Source: Reutealis trisperma (Eukaryota > Streptophyta > Magnoliopsida > Malpighiales > Euphorbiaceae). From it: a DNA stretch of 64,000 nt. The stretch is taken from contig CANTUT010000010.1 in NCBI GenBank assembly GCA_947687605.1, positions 1,065,501 to 1,129,500 on the forward strand, written 5' to 3'. Numbering within the stretch: the stretch's first letter is position 1; each line of letters opens with the position of its first letter. Below, piece after piece: positions 34,315 through 45,673 of this stretch. Under the pieces are notes generated by a model. The model was not told the DNA's origin and ran no database searches. It saw only the letters and a list, made by a program, of their open reading frames with translations. The position numbers and the translations under genes were made by a program.

Positions 34315-36528
34315 AATTATTATTAAAATTAAAACTTAAAATTAAAATCACTTGTAGATAAATTAAGAAACGATGATATTTAATTTGGAAATATTAATTA
34401 TAAGATGTTTCAACACCTACCTTATGTTAACCTTTATTGAGACTAGTTGTGGACATAATTATTACAAAAATTTTGTTAAAGTCAAGTTTGATGGCTTGAT
34501 TAGTACAATTTTTGATGGTCCTTTATATTCAAGAATACATCATTGCAAACGTGTTTTTCTAAATCATATGTGCACTAGACCAGAAAGTGACCATAGGAAT
34601 TCTGCCTCAAGTTTAGCGGACATCAACTTAAATAGGTCAATTAATTTGCCACTTTTCAATTTCATTTGCGCCTAATATGGTAGACCTTGATCTTAATTTC
34701 TTGATTTTTGAGGGATTGGAAATTGATTTTAATCTAAAATATTCAAAATCTATATCTATGATAAACGTTTAGTTCCCCAAAAGATTAAGTAAAAAGTTGT
34801 TTCAATTTACTTTTTAAAAAATTAAATTTATATGAAATCATTTCATTATTTTTTTTCACTTATTATATTTTTATATGTCTCAATTGAAATTTATATAGAC
34901 TTATATATAGAATTTTTTTATTAATTTTTCAATAGGTCTATATATAATAAAATTGACCCATATATTTTTTTTTATATCAATATTCAAAATTATCAAAAAA
35001 ATAATAGTTAAATTTAATAAAAATAATAACAATATTTTGGGCATATTATTTTTTAAAAAAAAATATAAGTTCAATACGACTAATTTCAACTAAATTGAAC
35101 ACAGTAAGACAATTGGCAATCAAGTTTTCCACTATTTATCTTTTGATTGTCACTAATCACTAATAATTAATCACAATCGCAAATCAAATAAATTTATGAT
35201 CAAATTACTTTATATATAATTAATAGATCTAATCATAAATTTATTCGATATTTTTACCAAATTTGAACATAGAATTTTCTCTTAATTAAAATTTAACTCA
35301 ATCTTTAAATCTTTATATTCCTGTCCTCTAAGTATGTAAAATTTAAAAATAATATTCTTTATATAAAGATTCAATTCGGTCTAATATATTTCACCCAATT
35401 AATAAAACATTAATATTTTTAATATATTTCATTAAGTTTTTTCTTATGAAAATTATATATTCAATCATTCAAGCTACATAGAAAATATCCAATTTAAATT
35501 TGGCCGGATTTGCACGTTGGACATGTCTAGTAAATAATAATAGATTTATATGTACAGTGTATATAATTAAATGATGTGTGATGTGAAATAAATCAAATCA
35601 CACATCTATTAAATAATTAAAAAAAAAAAGAAATAAATCAAATAATTGAAAATGGTTGAAGAAAGAGACTTACTCCCATGGGACATCTCCCACTAGCATC
35701 CAGTCTCCATCCTTGTCTTCATATATGGGAACGTACTCGCTGCTGTCTGCATCCTTCAAGGCTTTGCCTGTCCACATAGATACCGCATCTATTATTATTA
35801 TTATTATAACATTTATTTATTTATTTATTTTTCATTTTTATACTAAATAATCAATCAATAATAAAATATTGAAGTTATTGTTTTTTTTTTTAAATTAATT
35901 TTAAATAGTGATTAGAGTTAATTAAGTTATTTTTATTTTTATGACTATCTGTTTTAGTATTTTAAAAATTGGACCAGACTCATCTGTTCGATTAGTTAAA
36001 CTAAAAATTTTTAGCTAGTATGGTTCGGTTCAATTAAAAATGAGATTTACAGTTTAACTATTTTTTGACCGATTTTTAATCGATTTTAACTTGTTGAATT
36101 TTTATCAATGAAAATTAATTAAAAAATTAAAAAAAAGAGAAATAAAGGGATTTTATTTAATATGTTGAACTACCAATTTAACTGGTCCGATTGGTTGAAC
36201 TGCGAACAGATGATTTAACCGGTTCGATCACCGGTCCTGTTTTAAAACACTAATATGTTTAACCTAATTAATCTATTCTGCTTTATAATTAGGATATAAT
36301 AAAGTAATTTTGTCAAAATAAACAAGAGATCAAATATAAATTTTAATGGTTTATTTTTGGTATGTATTCAAAAATATTAATTCCAGACGTATATGAGAAA
36401 ACATTTTCTTTTTAAATTATCACATTTTAAACTTAAGTTAATTCACAATATTGTGGCGATCATGAAATATTTATTAAAAGAAATCAAATATTTATAATGT
36501 CTCTAAAGGTTTTTTTTTTTTTTTTTGC

Positions 36529-36586
<58 letters not shown>

Positions 36587-37539
36587 ATTTCAATATTTTT
36601 TTTTGTATTTTTGTTAATTCTAAGTATAGTATAAATTAATATTATGGGGAGATATATCGTATATCTCCCATTATAGTCTGTCTACCATTATTATGTTTCG
36701 CGCGTGAATTTGAGTGCATGCCATGAAATGATGTTTTTCTTTGGTTTTTTTTTTTTTTTTTTTTTACCCTTTTCTTTTTGTTTTTATTAATTTTTAGTTC
36801 CTTTGAAAATTTTACAAGGAAGAAGAAAAAATTATGGCCCTCTTTCCATGATTCGTACAGACATAATTATAACTTTCTTTTTTTTTTTATCATCTTTTAT
36901 AAAATTTCTAAATTAAATTATCAAAATTTACAATAATTACATTTTCCTATTAAATTTAAAAAATAAAAAGTTTCTAAAGTGTTATATTATATAATTTTGC
37001 ATGGCTTTGGCTTAAATACAGAAGACTTATATATTAAAGGTTAATTTTGGACTTAAAATTATAAAACTACAAAAACCTATTAAATTAAGATAAAATAAAA
37101 AAATAAAAAAAAATTAATTAATAATGAGAGTAGTATTTAGTTACTTACCAATGCCAAAACAATCAAAAAGCTTCTCCAATCCAACAATAAGATCCAAATA
37201 CTCTTTATGAATGCCCAAATCAATTTTTCGAAGAAATGGAGCTCCATCCATGCTCACTTTCACATACATTTTTGAAGTTTCAATTTCAAACCCTTCTTTT
37301 TCATTAAAACTATTCTTCTTCCTATAAGAACATACTGGTGGCCACCCCACTACTTGATTCTTCATTGGAATTTTCCGGTCACCACTAGTACTATTAGCCT
37401 CTCCATCGCCTGAGACTTCAGAAAAAACCCTTTTCTTCTCATTCTTTTTAAAACCCTCTCCACCACCGCCGCGGCCAGGAAGTCCCAACCTTAGCTCAGT
37501 CACAATTTCAAGTCCAAGACCAAGGCCTTCTTTTGCCAT
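33622..37539 (-). CDS. IAA19: Aux/IAA transcriptional repressor, IAA6/IAA19-type, three exons, 199 aa
   Basis: Exons, in order of reading: 37539-37149, 35767-35674, 33736-33622. Introns are 1,381 and 1,937 bp, GT-AG, and phases join cleanly (G|GC, GA|G). The start MAKEGLGLGLE with TELRLGLPG is the hallmark of the IAA6/IAA19 group; it was preferred to an ATG five codons upstream. The EAR motif is LRLGL (16-20). The degron GWPPV (65-69) is followed by CSYRKKNSF, as in IAA19. PB1 starts at ~91 (MYVKVSMDGAPFLRKIDL); the acidic block EDKDGDWMLVGDVPW is complete. The end is FIESCKRLRIMKRSEAKGFG then LQPKG. Domains I, II and the first half of PB1 share one exon, so the intron that separates domains I and II in the neighbouring gene is missing. 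The related IAA19 acts in hypocotyl growth and tropisms; a similar role here is inference. Confidence 0.93.
33737..35673 (-). other. Intron 2 of the IAA19-type gene, with (TA)n
   Basis: 1,937 bp, AT-rich, with a ~77-bp TA run at 34236-34312. A 100-codon plus-strand frame (34373-34675) lies in a less AT-rich patch, but shows no recognisable domain. Confidence 0.8.
35768..37148 (-). other. Intron 1 of the IAA19-type gene, with a MITE and (TA)n
   Basis: 1,381 bp. It holds the MITE at 35954-36251, a TA run at 36533-36583 and a T run near 36750. It is much longer than the ~100-bp introns of the neighbouring Aux/IAA gene; insertion explains part of this. Confidence 0.8.
35954..36251. mobile_element. 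Mutator/hAT-like MITE (family 2, copy B) in intron 1
   Basis: Left end AGTATTTTAAAAATTGGACC, inverted right end TTAGTGTTTTAAAACAGGACC. The flanks ATCTGTTT and ATATGTTT match at 7 of 8. CATCTGTTCG near the left end and its inverse near the right end extend the inverted repeat. Confidence 0.6.
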
Positions 37540-37860
37540 AATTTTTTGAATCAAAATTTTCTTTCTAATAACTTTTCTTTTTCTTGGGGGAGTAATGTAT
37601 GTGATATTGGAAAATATAAGGGTTGTTGGGTTGTTATATAGTGTTTGGAAATGGTTTTAGTGACAAAAACGGCAAGGTATTATATATAAAAGGTGAAGAG
37701 AAGGAGGAGAGGGACAAGTGGGAGCAATGACAGGTCAAATAAGGCTCAATGGTCGGTCACATGAGAGGCAAAATTAGGGACTTTATGCCTCCTAATAACA
37801 CTATTAAAGCCCAACACTATAAGTTGGATATGGGACACGTCGTAGGGCTGTTGGATATTT
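37540..37860 (-). promoter_or_regulatory. Promoter region of the IAA19-type gene
   Basis: On the minus strand, TTTTATATATAATACC at ~37677-37692 is a good TATA box, ~140 bp before the ATG. Further upstream are two TGTCCC sequences (GGGACA on plus at 37711-37716 and 37832-37837), a TGTC within GACAGGTC at ~37729, and an ACACGT at 37835-37840. TGTCNN is the ARF-binding core, so auxin feedback is plausible. Confidence 0.5.
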
Positions 37861-38492
37861 TCTTATTTGGTAGGATTTGATCTTGGCCGTTTGATTTGGT
37901 TAATGGGAAACAAATCATGTGATATCTGCCTTATTGAAAGGGTCTATGTAATAAATTATACATAATTGAAAAAAAGAGTACTATATATTTATATACAAGT
38001 CTCACCCATTTATATAAGAGAGACTTCTGTTTTGCAGCATTATGTTTGCCTATCCCATCCATGCACTATATAAAATACATATACATATTATACTATTGTC
38101 AGATCATAATAATTAATTATCTTTATAATTAAGGAAATTTAGGCTTTAATTTTCATCCCTTTAAATCAACCAATATAAGAATCTTGGTTAACCCAAGGGT
38201 TAACTTGATTAGTAACAACTTAATTAGGATTTGATTTTTTGCGTTAAATTACAAGTAACTTTTTTTTTCTTATTTATGAATTCTTTAATTTCGATTCAAA
38301 TGATTCACCCTAATTTAACCAGATTAGAAAGATAAAAAACCAAAGCAATGTCCATCCCTCTTCCTCCCTCCATTGCTAACCCAACCAAACCTTCCAACAT
38401 CCCTAGCGCCACAAAGTCCTCTATCTCTACCATATATGTTTCGAACTTCTCATTCAGATTTTGAAGACTCAAAGGATACTAGTAGTTTTCTT
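37861..38492. other. Intergenic DNA upstream of the IAA19-type promoter
   Basis: No gene recognised. Moderately AT-rich; ends at a CACTA terminus. Confidence 0.5.
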
Positions 38493-40354
38493 CACTACAA
38501 GAAACTGCTCCATTACTAACGGAATATTTTTCATTGGTGATAAATGTCAGAACATCAATGGAATGGAATAAAAAATAAATTTACACACATGTCGACTGAT
38601 TAATGATGGAATGATATCGAAATTCACCGATGAATATATTTGGTCCATAATATGTGACAAAAGTTGGTGCTAATATATGGCGATGAATTTATAACCATTT
38701 ACAGACAGATAGATCCAAAAGTATGACGTGAAAAAATATCGACAGAAGCCATGAATCCATTAATAATTATGTCAACTATTTAAGAAAGAAATATAGAAAG
38801 GTAAGTAGATTATTGACAACTTTTAACTTGTCATAAAACTTTCTGTCGGTAAATTAAAATTGCAAAAACCACTAACAGTTCTATTTCTGCTACCTTTCTC
38901 TTCTCTCCTTCTTTTACTTTTTTCTTCTCCCACTCCCTCTAGATTCTTTTACCCTACCATACTCCAATCGCTATTTGCTATTCACCATTGATAGCCCTTT
39001 GCTGTCGTACATCCGTTGTAGTAGGTATGTTGATTATTTTTTTGTATTATTATTTTTATGCTTAGTTTATTGAATAATGTAAGTTAAATTTTGTGGTTTC
39101 ATATTTTAATTTGATTCTTGTTAATTAATATTGCACTTTAAGATTTAGGTTTTTATTTGTTTGTGAAATTTTTTATTTTTTGTTATTTTTAATTTTTGAG
39201 ATTTTTATTTTATTTTTGTTTTATATTTGAAAACTATTGTTGTATATTTTTGTTGTATATTTGAGAACTATGCTTGTTGAATATATGAAGTTTTGTATAA
39301 TTTTATAAATTGTTAGAATTTTTGTTATTAAAAATTTGTACATAAAAATATAATAATGTTGTATATGTTTTAATTTATTGTAAAATTTGTAATTTGTTTC
39401 TGTAAATTTGAATTTTTTGTGTGTAAAAATACTGAATTTTTTTTTATTTTTTAAATTTTTTTTGAATTTTTTTTTGTATATGGATTAATTAATATAATTT
39501 TTTTTATTTTTTATGTTATATTTTTATATTTCTATAATTTGTAATTTTTACAATTTGGATTACATATATACAATTTTTGGTTATTTATAGGTTATAATGT
39601 TTAGGTTTGAATTTATTTGTTATATTAGAGAGATAATATAATAAAAATAAAAAAATATAAATCAATTATGTCATAAAATTTCCAAGTTTGTTAATTATAA
39701 AAAATATAAATAAAATGATTCGCTGAATAAAATTAAAAGTAAATTAAGAGTAATAATATAATAAACTTAGAAAATAAAAATGGACCTAAAATGAAGAAAT
39801 AATACATGCCATAAAAAAACTTGTAAAAAAATTTAAGTTAGTGAATACAAAAAATTATTAAAAAATAATTTAATTTGAATATAAAAAAAAGAATATATTA
39901 AAGTACTAAGTACATAAATAATGAAAATAATAATAAATTTTAAGTTTAAGTTAATTGAAGAATAAAAATACAAGTAATAGAAAAATAAAAGTAAAAATAA
40001 AAAAAAATAAACTACAAGAAAAAATGGAATTAAGAGTAAAATTATAATCAAGTAAGAAAATTCAAACAGAACCATAAAAGGCAATTTCAACAAAATTCAT
40101 GTGAAAAAACTAATTAAGTAAAATCCAAATAAATAAATTTAAGTATGAATTAGTTAATATCTAAAATTAAAAAGAAAATAATATAATTAAAATGAATTAG
40201 TGTTAAGTATATAAATAAAAATAATTCAAAAAGAATAAAAGTATGAAATATAAATATAAATAAAAGAATAAAAGTATGAATTAGTATTAAATATACAAAC
40301 AATTCAAAATAATTAAAAATAAAAGAGTAAGAGTATATTAATGGTTAATGTTAA

Positions 40355-40413
<59 letters not shown>

Positions 40414-42000
40414 AAATAACAATAACAAGAAAAAACAAAAAATAAATATAAAATTATTATATAAAATATTGGAAAAAAATAAAATAAGTTATTTAATATT
40501 CGAAATTAAAAAGGTATTTAAAGTACCAGATACAAATTTATATTATGAATTATGGTTTCAATTTATGTTGTGAATTTATTATGTTGTGGATTTATTTTTT
40601 TTTTAATCAATAAAGTTAACTAGTTTTACTGTACTTTTTGGACGTTTGTACAATGAAAAGCCAAAAAAATGGAAGATTATAGGAATCTCTAATTAATTAA
40701 TTAATTCAAAATGAATAAAATATATATATAAGCTTAACCATAGATACCCATTGGTATCCTTCTTATTAGATGATTAGAGGATATCGAATTATCCAAAATG
40801 AATAATTTAGAGATAGCATTTTCTAATATAAGTGCTATACACAATCGATTTTATATAGTTGCTTGAAGTTTCGGTTTATCATCTCTTATATGTTTTGTTA
40901 GCCTATATTTTAAAATGTGTTATGAGATTTTTCATTTTGGTGCACTAGGATAATTATAGGAAGATGTTGTCAAAATTTCAATAGGGAGAAGTTGTCAAAA
41001 TTTCGGGAAGAGTCTGGAATAGATTGTTACAGTATACGATTATAGAGCAATGAATTTCTTAATAGATAATCTTATATATAATTTTAGATGTCAAGGTATG
41101 TACTTAGAGATGAGGGTATTGGTCATAGTCGCATTTGAATATCTTAAAAAAGATATTTATAGGCGAGCGACATCCAGCCTTGTCATCCTTATCTTCTTCA
41201 TCCTCTCTTTATACATCCACATTTGCTCTCTCTACTTTTGTACCTCCCACTACTTTTAGACCTCCTACTACTTTTGGATTTCTTTCCATTTTTGTATCTC
41301 TATATATTTCATCAACTCCTTCTACTTCTATTTATTCTACTTCTACTCTTTGTATATCTGCTCCTTCTACACATAATGATGACGATGATGAGTCATATAC
41401 AATTCCTCCTCTTAAGTTTAGACCTAGGATCATTTTGGTTCGTGGGAGGCATATAATATTTAATTTATTTAATTTTTATTGATATAATTAAGACTAACCA
41501 TATCTAGCATTGAATTTATTATTTTTCACATTTTTCATATTATTATTATTATTATTATTTTGCAATTTGCATCCTTTTGGTCAATAGTCCTGCACATGCT
41601 AGAAGATATTTAAATAAAAAATTGATAAGAAGAGATACATGTGGAAGAAGGTACTAGGGAGGAGAAAAAAATTCTATTGGAAGGAGTTCAAGGTAAATAA
41701 TAATTTCAACTCTCATCTAATAAGTTATAAATTAATTGTAACATAATTACTTAAATACTAATTTTGTTGTAAACAATTTCAATGGATGCAAGCAATCGAT
41801 GTCCTGGTCGAGATAGCCTTTTATAAAAAGGTTGCACTATAGTACAAGAACTGCTTCATGATGCAAAGCACAATGAGAATGAAACTTGGATGCCAGATGT
41901 AGTGTAGAAGAATTGGCATAGACATTGAAGTACTCTCCTGTTCCAAGTGTTACCTCGTCAGGCCAGCACAAATAGGATGGCAAAGATGCAAGTAACAAAA
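38493..42000 (+). mobile_element. Decayed CACTA (En/Spm) element with Transposase_24-like remnant
   Basis: The left terminus is CACTACAAGAAACTGCTCC, followed by subterminal repeats with CCGATGAAT, TGACAAAAG and CTGTCGGTAAA words, then a pyrimidine-rich leader (~38890-39010), the layout also seen in the 9.1-kb CACTA element. At ~41880-41990 a frame reads KNWHRHWSTLLFQ and QASTNRMAKMQ, resembling the conserved end of the second CACTA protein (Transposase_24). An S/T/P-rich frame at 41135-41482 may be its N-terminal part. 39020-41040 is very AT-rich with an (ATT)n at 40354-40412. No right terminus was found, so the end coordinate is only where the evidence stops. Confidence 0.5.
40354..40412. 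repeat. (ATT)n microsatellite, about 19 units
   Basis: Uninterrupted TTA/ATT trinucleotide run within the AT-rich interior of the CACTA remnant. Confidence 0.95.
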
Positions 42001-42280
42001 AAGTTAAATTTAAATTAAAATTTTTAAAATGTTATAGCATTATGATAATTACTAATATTTATAAAAGAAATAACTTATACAAAGAATGTATAGTTTATAA
42101 AGAAGTTTTATTGTTTTATATGTATCATAATCTAAAAAATAATATCATATAATATTTATTTAAATTTTTTACATATCATATAATATTTATACTAATATTT
42201 AAAATATAAATATTTATAAATTAAATTATATTTTAAAACAAATTGCAATGAGTCATGATAGAGATTAATATGTATGTGTG

Positions 42281-42388
42281 TGTATAAGTGGGGGCAATGG
42301 GAGCTATAAATTTTTCATATACCCTCTATGTCCCAATTTTTTTTTTTTTTAAATATTAGTATAGCTTGCCCCCACTTCTATATATATA
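42281..42388. repeat. Short inverted repeat (108 bp), AAGTGGGGGCAA arms
   Basis: Left arm ATAAGTGGGGGCAATGGGAG with CTATA; the right arm inverted reads AGAAGTGGGGGCAAGCTATA. The loop has CATATACCCTCTATGTCCC and a T run. It could be a very small MITE or a structured transcript end. Confidence 0.6.
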
Positions 42389-42658
42389 TAGAAAGAGAGA
42401 GAAATTATAAGCAATAAAACTTATATAGAGTCCTATAAAAACCCTCTTTTTTCTCACTGCCAAGGTTAGCTTTCAAATTTTAATTTTTTTTTTTAATTTG
42501 TCTAATTATCTCAATTATGAATTTTTTTTTAACTTTTATGTTATTTTTGGGTTGAAAATTGTTAAATTGAAAATATATTCTTTGATATTTGGTAATTTAA
42601 TAAATTTATAGTATCATTTTTTATTGGTAATTATTTGAGAATATAATATTCTAAAGGA

Positions 42659-43394
42659 TATTTTCTATGGTTACTTTGTTTTAAAACAAAGTAACCTATT
42701 TTATTTGTGGAAAAAATAGTTTTTTTTATAAGAAATTATAATTTTATTTATATTTTTTGGTAAATTAAATTATTTTTTCATAATTTTTCTTAATTGTGAG
42801 AAAAGTTTTAATTTTACAAAAATATGATTTATTTTATATAAAATAATAATTTTATGAGAAATAATAATTTTATAATTATGAAAAATAGCACTCTTTTAAA
42901 AAAATTACAATCCTTTTACAAAAGATATCATTTAGGCAAATTTTTATATTACTTTATTTTACAATTACTTTAGTTTTTATGACCAATAAGACAGCGATAA
43001 ATAATCAATATAATTAAAATATTTAAAGTATTATAATTAAGTTAGTTATAATTAAGTGAACCTACTATTACATTTCACTAATTAAAAATGAGAAATATTA
43101 GCATTATTTTAAATTTATATACTTATAAATTTTATAAAAAAAAAGTCTAATTTACAAAAAATATAAAAAAATTGTGATTTTTTGTAAAAGAGCTATTTTT
43201 TCATAATTATAAAATTATTTTTCATTTTCATGAAATTGTTGTTTTGCAAAAAATAAGTAAATATTTTCATAAAATTAAATATTTTTCGCAATTGAGAAAA
43301 AATATAATTAAAATTGTGATTTTTCATAAAAAAATTATTTTTTCTCAAATAAAGTAGGTTATTTTATTTTAAAACAAAGTAATTATAGAAAACA
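42659..43394. mobile_element. Foldback (long inverted repeat) element, ~735 bp
   Basis: Left TTTTCTATGGTTACTTTGTT and inverted right TTTTCTATAATTACTTTGTT. Similarity continues inward for ~270 bp per arm, including AATTTTATAATTATGAAAAA and TAGC.CTCTTTTA. The left arm starts with a perfect 26-bp palindrome (42670-42695). Flanks ATTCTAAAG and TTTCTAAAC match at 7 of 9, a possible Mutator-like duplication. No coding capacity. Confidence 0.7.
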
Positions 43395-44644
43395 CTTTTT
43401 CTAAACTTGTAATTTATATAGTTGTGATCTACATTCAAAGAACAATTTTTAAATTTTAAATGAGTATTTTTATATAGTAACTATTGAAATAATTTTTAAA
43501 ATGAAATGATATCAAAATATGAGTACTCAAAGAGAATAATTTTAATAATTTAGAATAATTATGATTATATCAAATATGAATTTGGATTTCTTTTAGTCTA
43601 CCAATAATTTATAATATTTGGTAATTTTAATCTTAATGTCATGTAAATAATATTTTATGTTTATGTTAATTATTTATTTGCTTTGTATAACATTTATCAT
43701 GTTTGCCTCCTTAAAAAATAAGTTCTAGATCCAACCCTAATTATAATTAGCAGACAGACTAATAAAAAGTCGGTTTGCTATAGCTAGATATTGTTTCATA
43801 TATATATATGAAGCATACATGATTTGATTGATCATCCATATGAATGCAGGGTAAGAGAGGTCCACGTGTATATATGGTTAGAAAATACCAAAACGTTTAA
43901 TGTGATTATACATAGGTAACAAGAATTGGAAGAAATTATGATAATATTGCAACGTTTGGACCCATCTAATGTATGGGAAGTTCGAACAAGAGTTTTAATT
44001 ACCTTAAAATTGGCCACAATTGACTCCTCAACCGCGTTGTCTTGCTGTCCAAATTAATTACCTGTGAAGTACGCATCCCATCAAATTCGTACCCTAGCTG
44101 GAAAAAAAATTATGTATTCCACTTTGAAATCTTTGGAATTTCGAACTATGAAGGAATATATATATATATATATATATATATACTGAAATAATTTTTGACT
44201 TGGATGGAAATACAATTAATTAATTAATTACAATTTTTGTTCTTTAATTGGACTTAATTAAATTAAATTTGATTGGATTTTTTAAATAATTACTTAAAAG
44301 TGCAAGGAATTAACATTTTTAGATCTGAACTCCCTCATTTATATATTTAGATAATGAAAATTCTTATTGAAGAAATTACATAAGAGAAATTAACACTCTT
44401 TATATAATTCGTAAATATTCATATGTTATTTGGTATCTGTAAATAAAATTTTCAAAAATTACCTTTATACTAAAAAAAAAGGTCAAAAACCATAATAGTT
44501 AATACTATATTGTATTGGAATTTCACATTTTATGCGGATTTTTTTTTTTGTAAATAATAAAATCTTCTTTAATAAATATTATAAGCCATAACTCATATTT
44601 GATATTAAAATAACTCATTATGATTCTACTTGATTCAACTAATT
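43395..44644. other. Intergenic DNA without recognised gene
   Basis: AT-rich apart from a patch at ~43840-44110 with no recognised coding content. A (TA)n lies at 44157-44182. Confidence 0.5.
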
Positions 44645-44882
44645 TTAAACTATTGTTGGATGTTACTTTAAGAGACTGGTAATGTCTCCCTTCCTATCGT
44701 TAAAATGATCAGCAAATAAGTTGGCTCACTACCTTACCCGAACAATTAGTTCTATGTCTGATTATATGATTTGGGATTTGTCTCTTTCAAATTTTCTCCT
44801 TATTGTAATTAGAGCTGATATAGCTTTTTCTTCTTAATAATATGATCCAATTTTTCTAAAAAAGAAAAAAAATTAAACTATT
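44645..44882 (+). mobile_element. 5'-truncated LINE insertion (218 bp) with 10-bp target duplication
   Basis: The insert (44655-44872) encodes the very end of the LINE RNase H domain: SANKLAHYLTRTISSMSDY and MIWDLSLSNFLL, then IRADIAFSS and a stop, with one TGA earlier in place of an expected Arg. It ends in an A-rich tail. TTAAACTATT occurs on both sides (44645-44654, 44873-44882), the target duplication. Confidence 0.85.
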
Positions 44883-44969
44883 AAACTATCCAATGTGCAT
44901 TGGTGTAATTAATAGGTATTAATCAAATGAGTAATGAATGCACATTAATTAATCTTCTTCTCTTATAAT

Positions 44970-45056
44970 TCTCTCTAATTTTTTAAGTGAAATTTGAATT
45001 TGAAACTCTCATTGAGATGCCAACTATTTACCACTGAGATATTCTTTGAAATGGTT
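44970..45056 (-). repeat. Possible tRNA-derived SINE remnant
   Basis: On the minus strand, ATCTCAGTGGTAAATAGTTGGC resembles a polymerase III A box region and GTTTCAAATTCAAATTTC a decayed B box about 30 bases on, as in plant SINE heads. No clear tail or target duplication. Confidence 0.4.
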
Positions 45057-45564
45057 TCACTCAAGATGAAGTTGTAGTTATGGTTACATGTCATAAATTT
45101 TGGTTGGGTTCCACACTTGTCAATGCATATATATCCATAGCTAGCCATATTCCATTATATATGGTAAGGGAACATTTTACTTAGAAGAATCAAGATGGTG
45201 ACTGGTGAGATCAGTTTTGAGTTTGTAGTCTTGTTTCCCTAAGCTAGGAATATATAACTCTTACCCTCATCACCAAAAAAAAAGGTACACAAAAGGACTC
45301 TCCATGAAATCATTCATGCAATTGCTTAATTGTACAAGAATGACTGGGACTTATTTGAAGTTAAGTTAAAGGGACCCTCTAAAAAAAAAATCATCATCAT
45401 ATCAATCACTAGCGTAATGTGGTCCTTCCAATATGGACTCACTAATTAATAACTTCTATCTCTCTGCATCATTTGTCAGGTTTCAATTAAAGTTTTGTCC
45501 ACTCATTTTCAAGATAGTTCTCAACATAAAGACATGATATTGTCTTTAGTCTTTAATTTAATTC

Positions 45565-45673
45565 TAACAGTACGTTTGAAATAATATAATTAAATAAATT
45601 TTTAATATATATTAAAAATTTATTTGGTTATATTATATTATATTTTATTACGGTCTATCAAACGCATCCTAAA
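45565..45673. mobile_element. MITE family 1, copy C
   Basis: Left TAACAGTACGTTTGAAATAA, inverted right TTTTAGGATGCGTTTGATAG, then ACCGTAATAAAATATAATAT and AAATAAATTTTTAATATAT. The right arm is the best preserved of the four copies. Confidence 0.6.

Noticed and set aside
34373..34675. 100-codon plus-strand frame inside intron 2 of the IAA19-type gene
   Set aside because: No recognisable domain and ordinary for chance in this composition.
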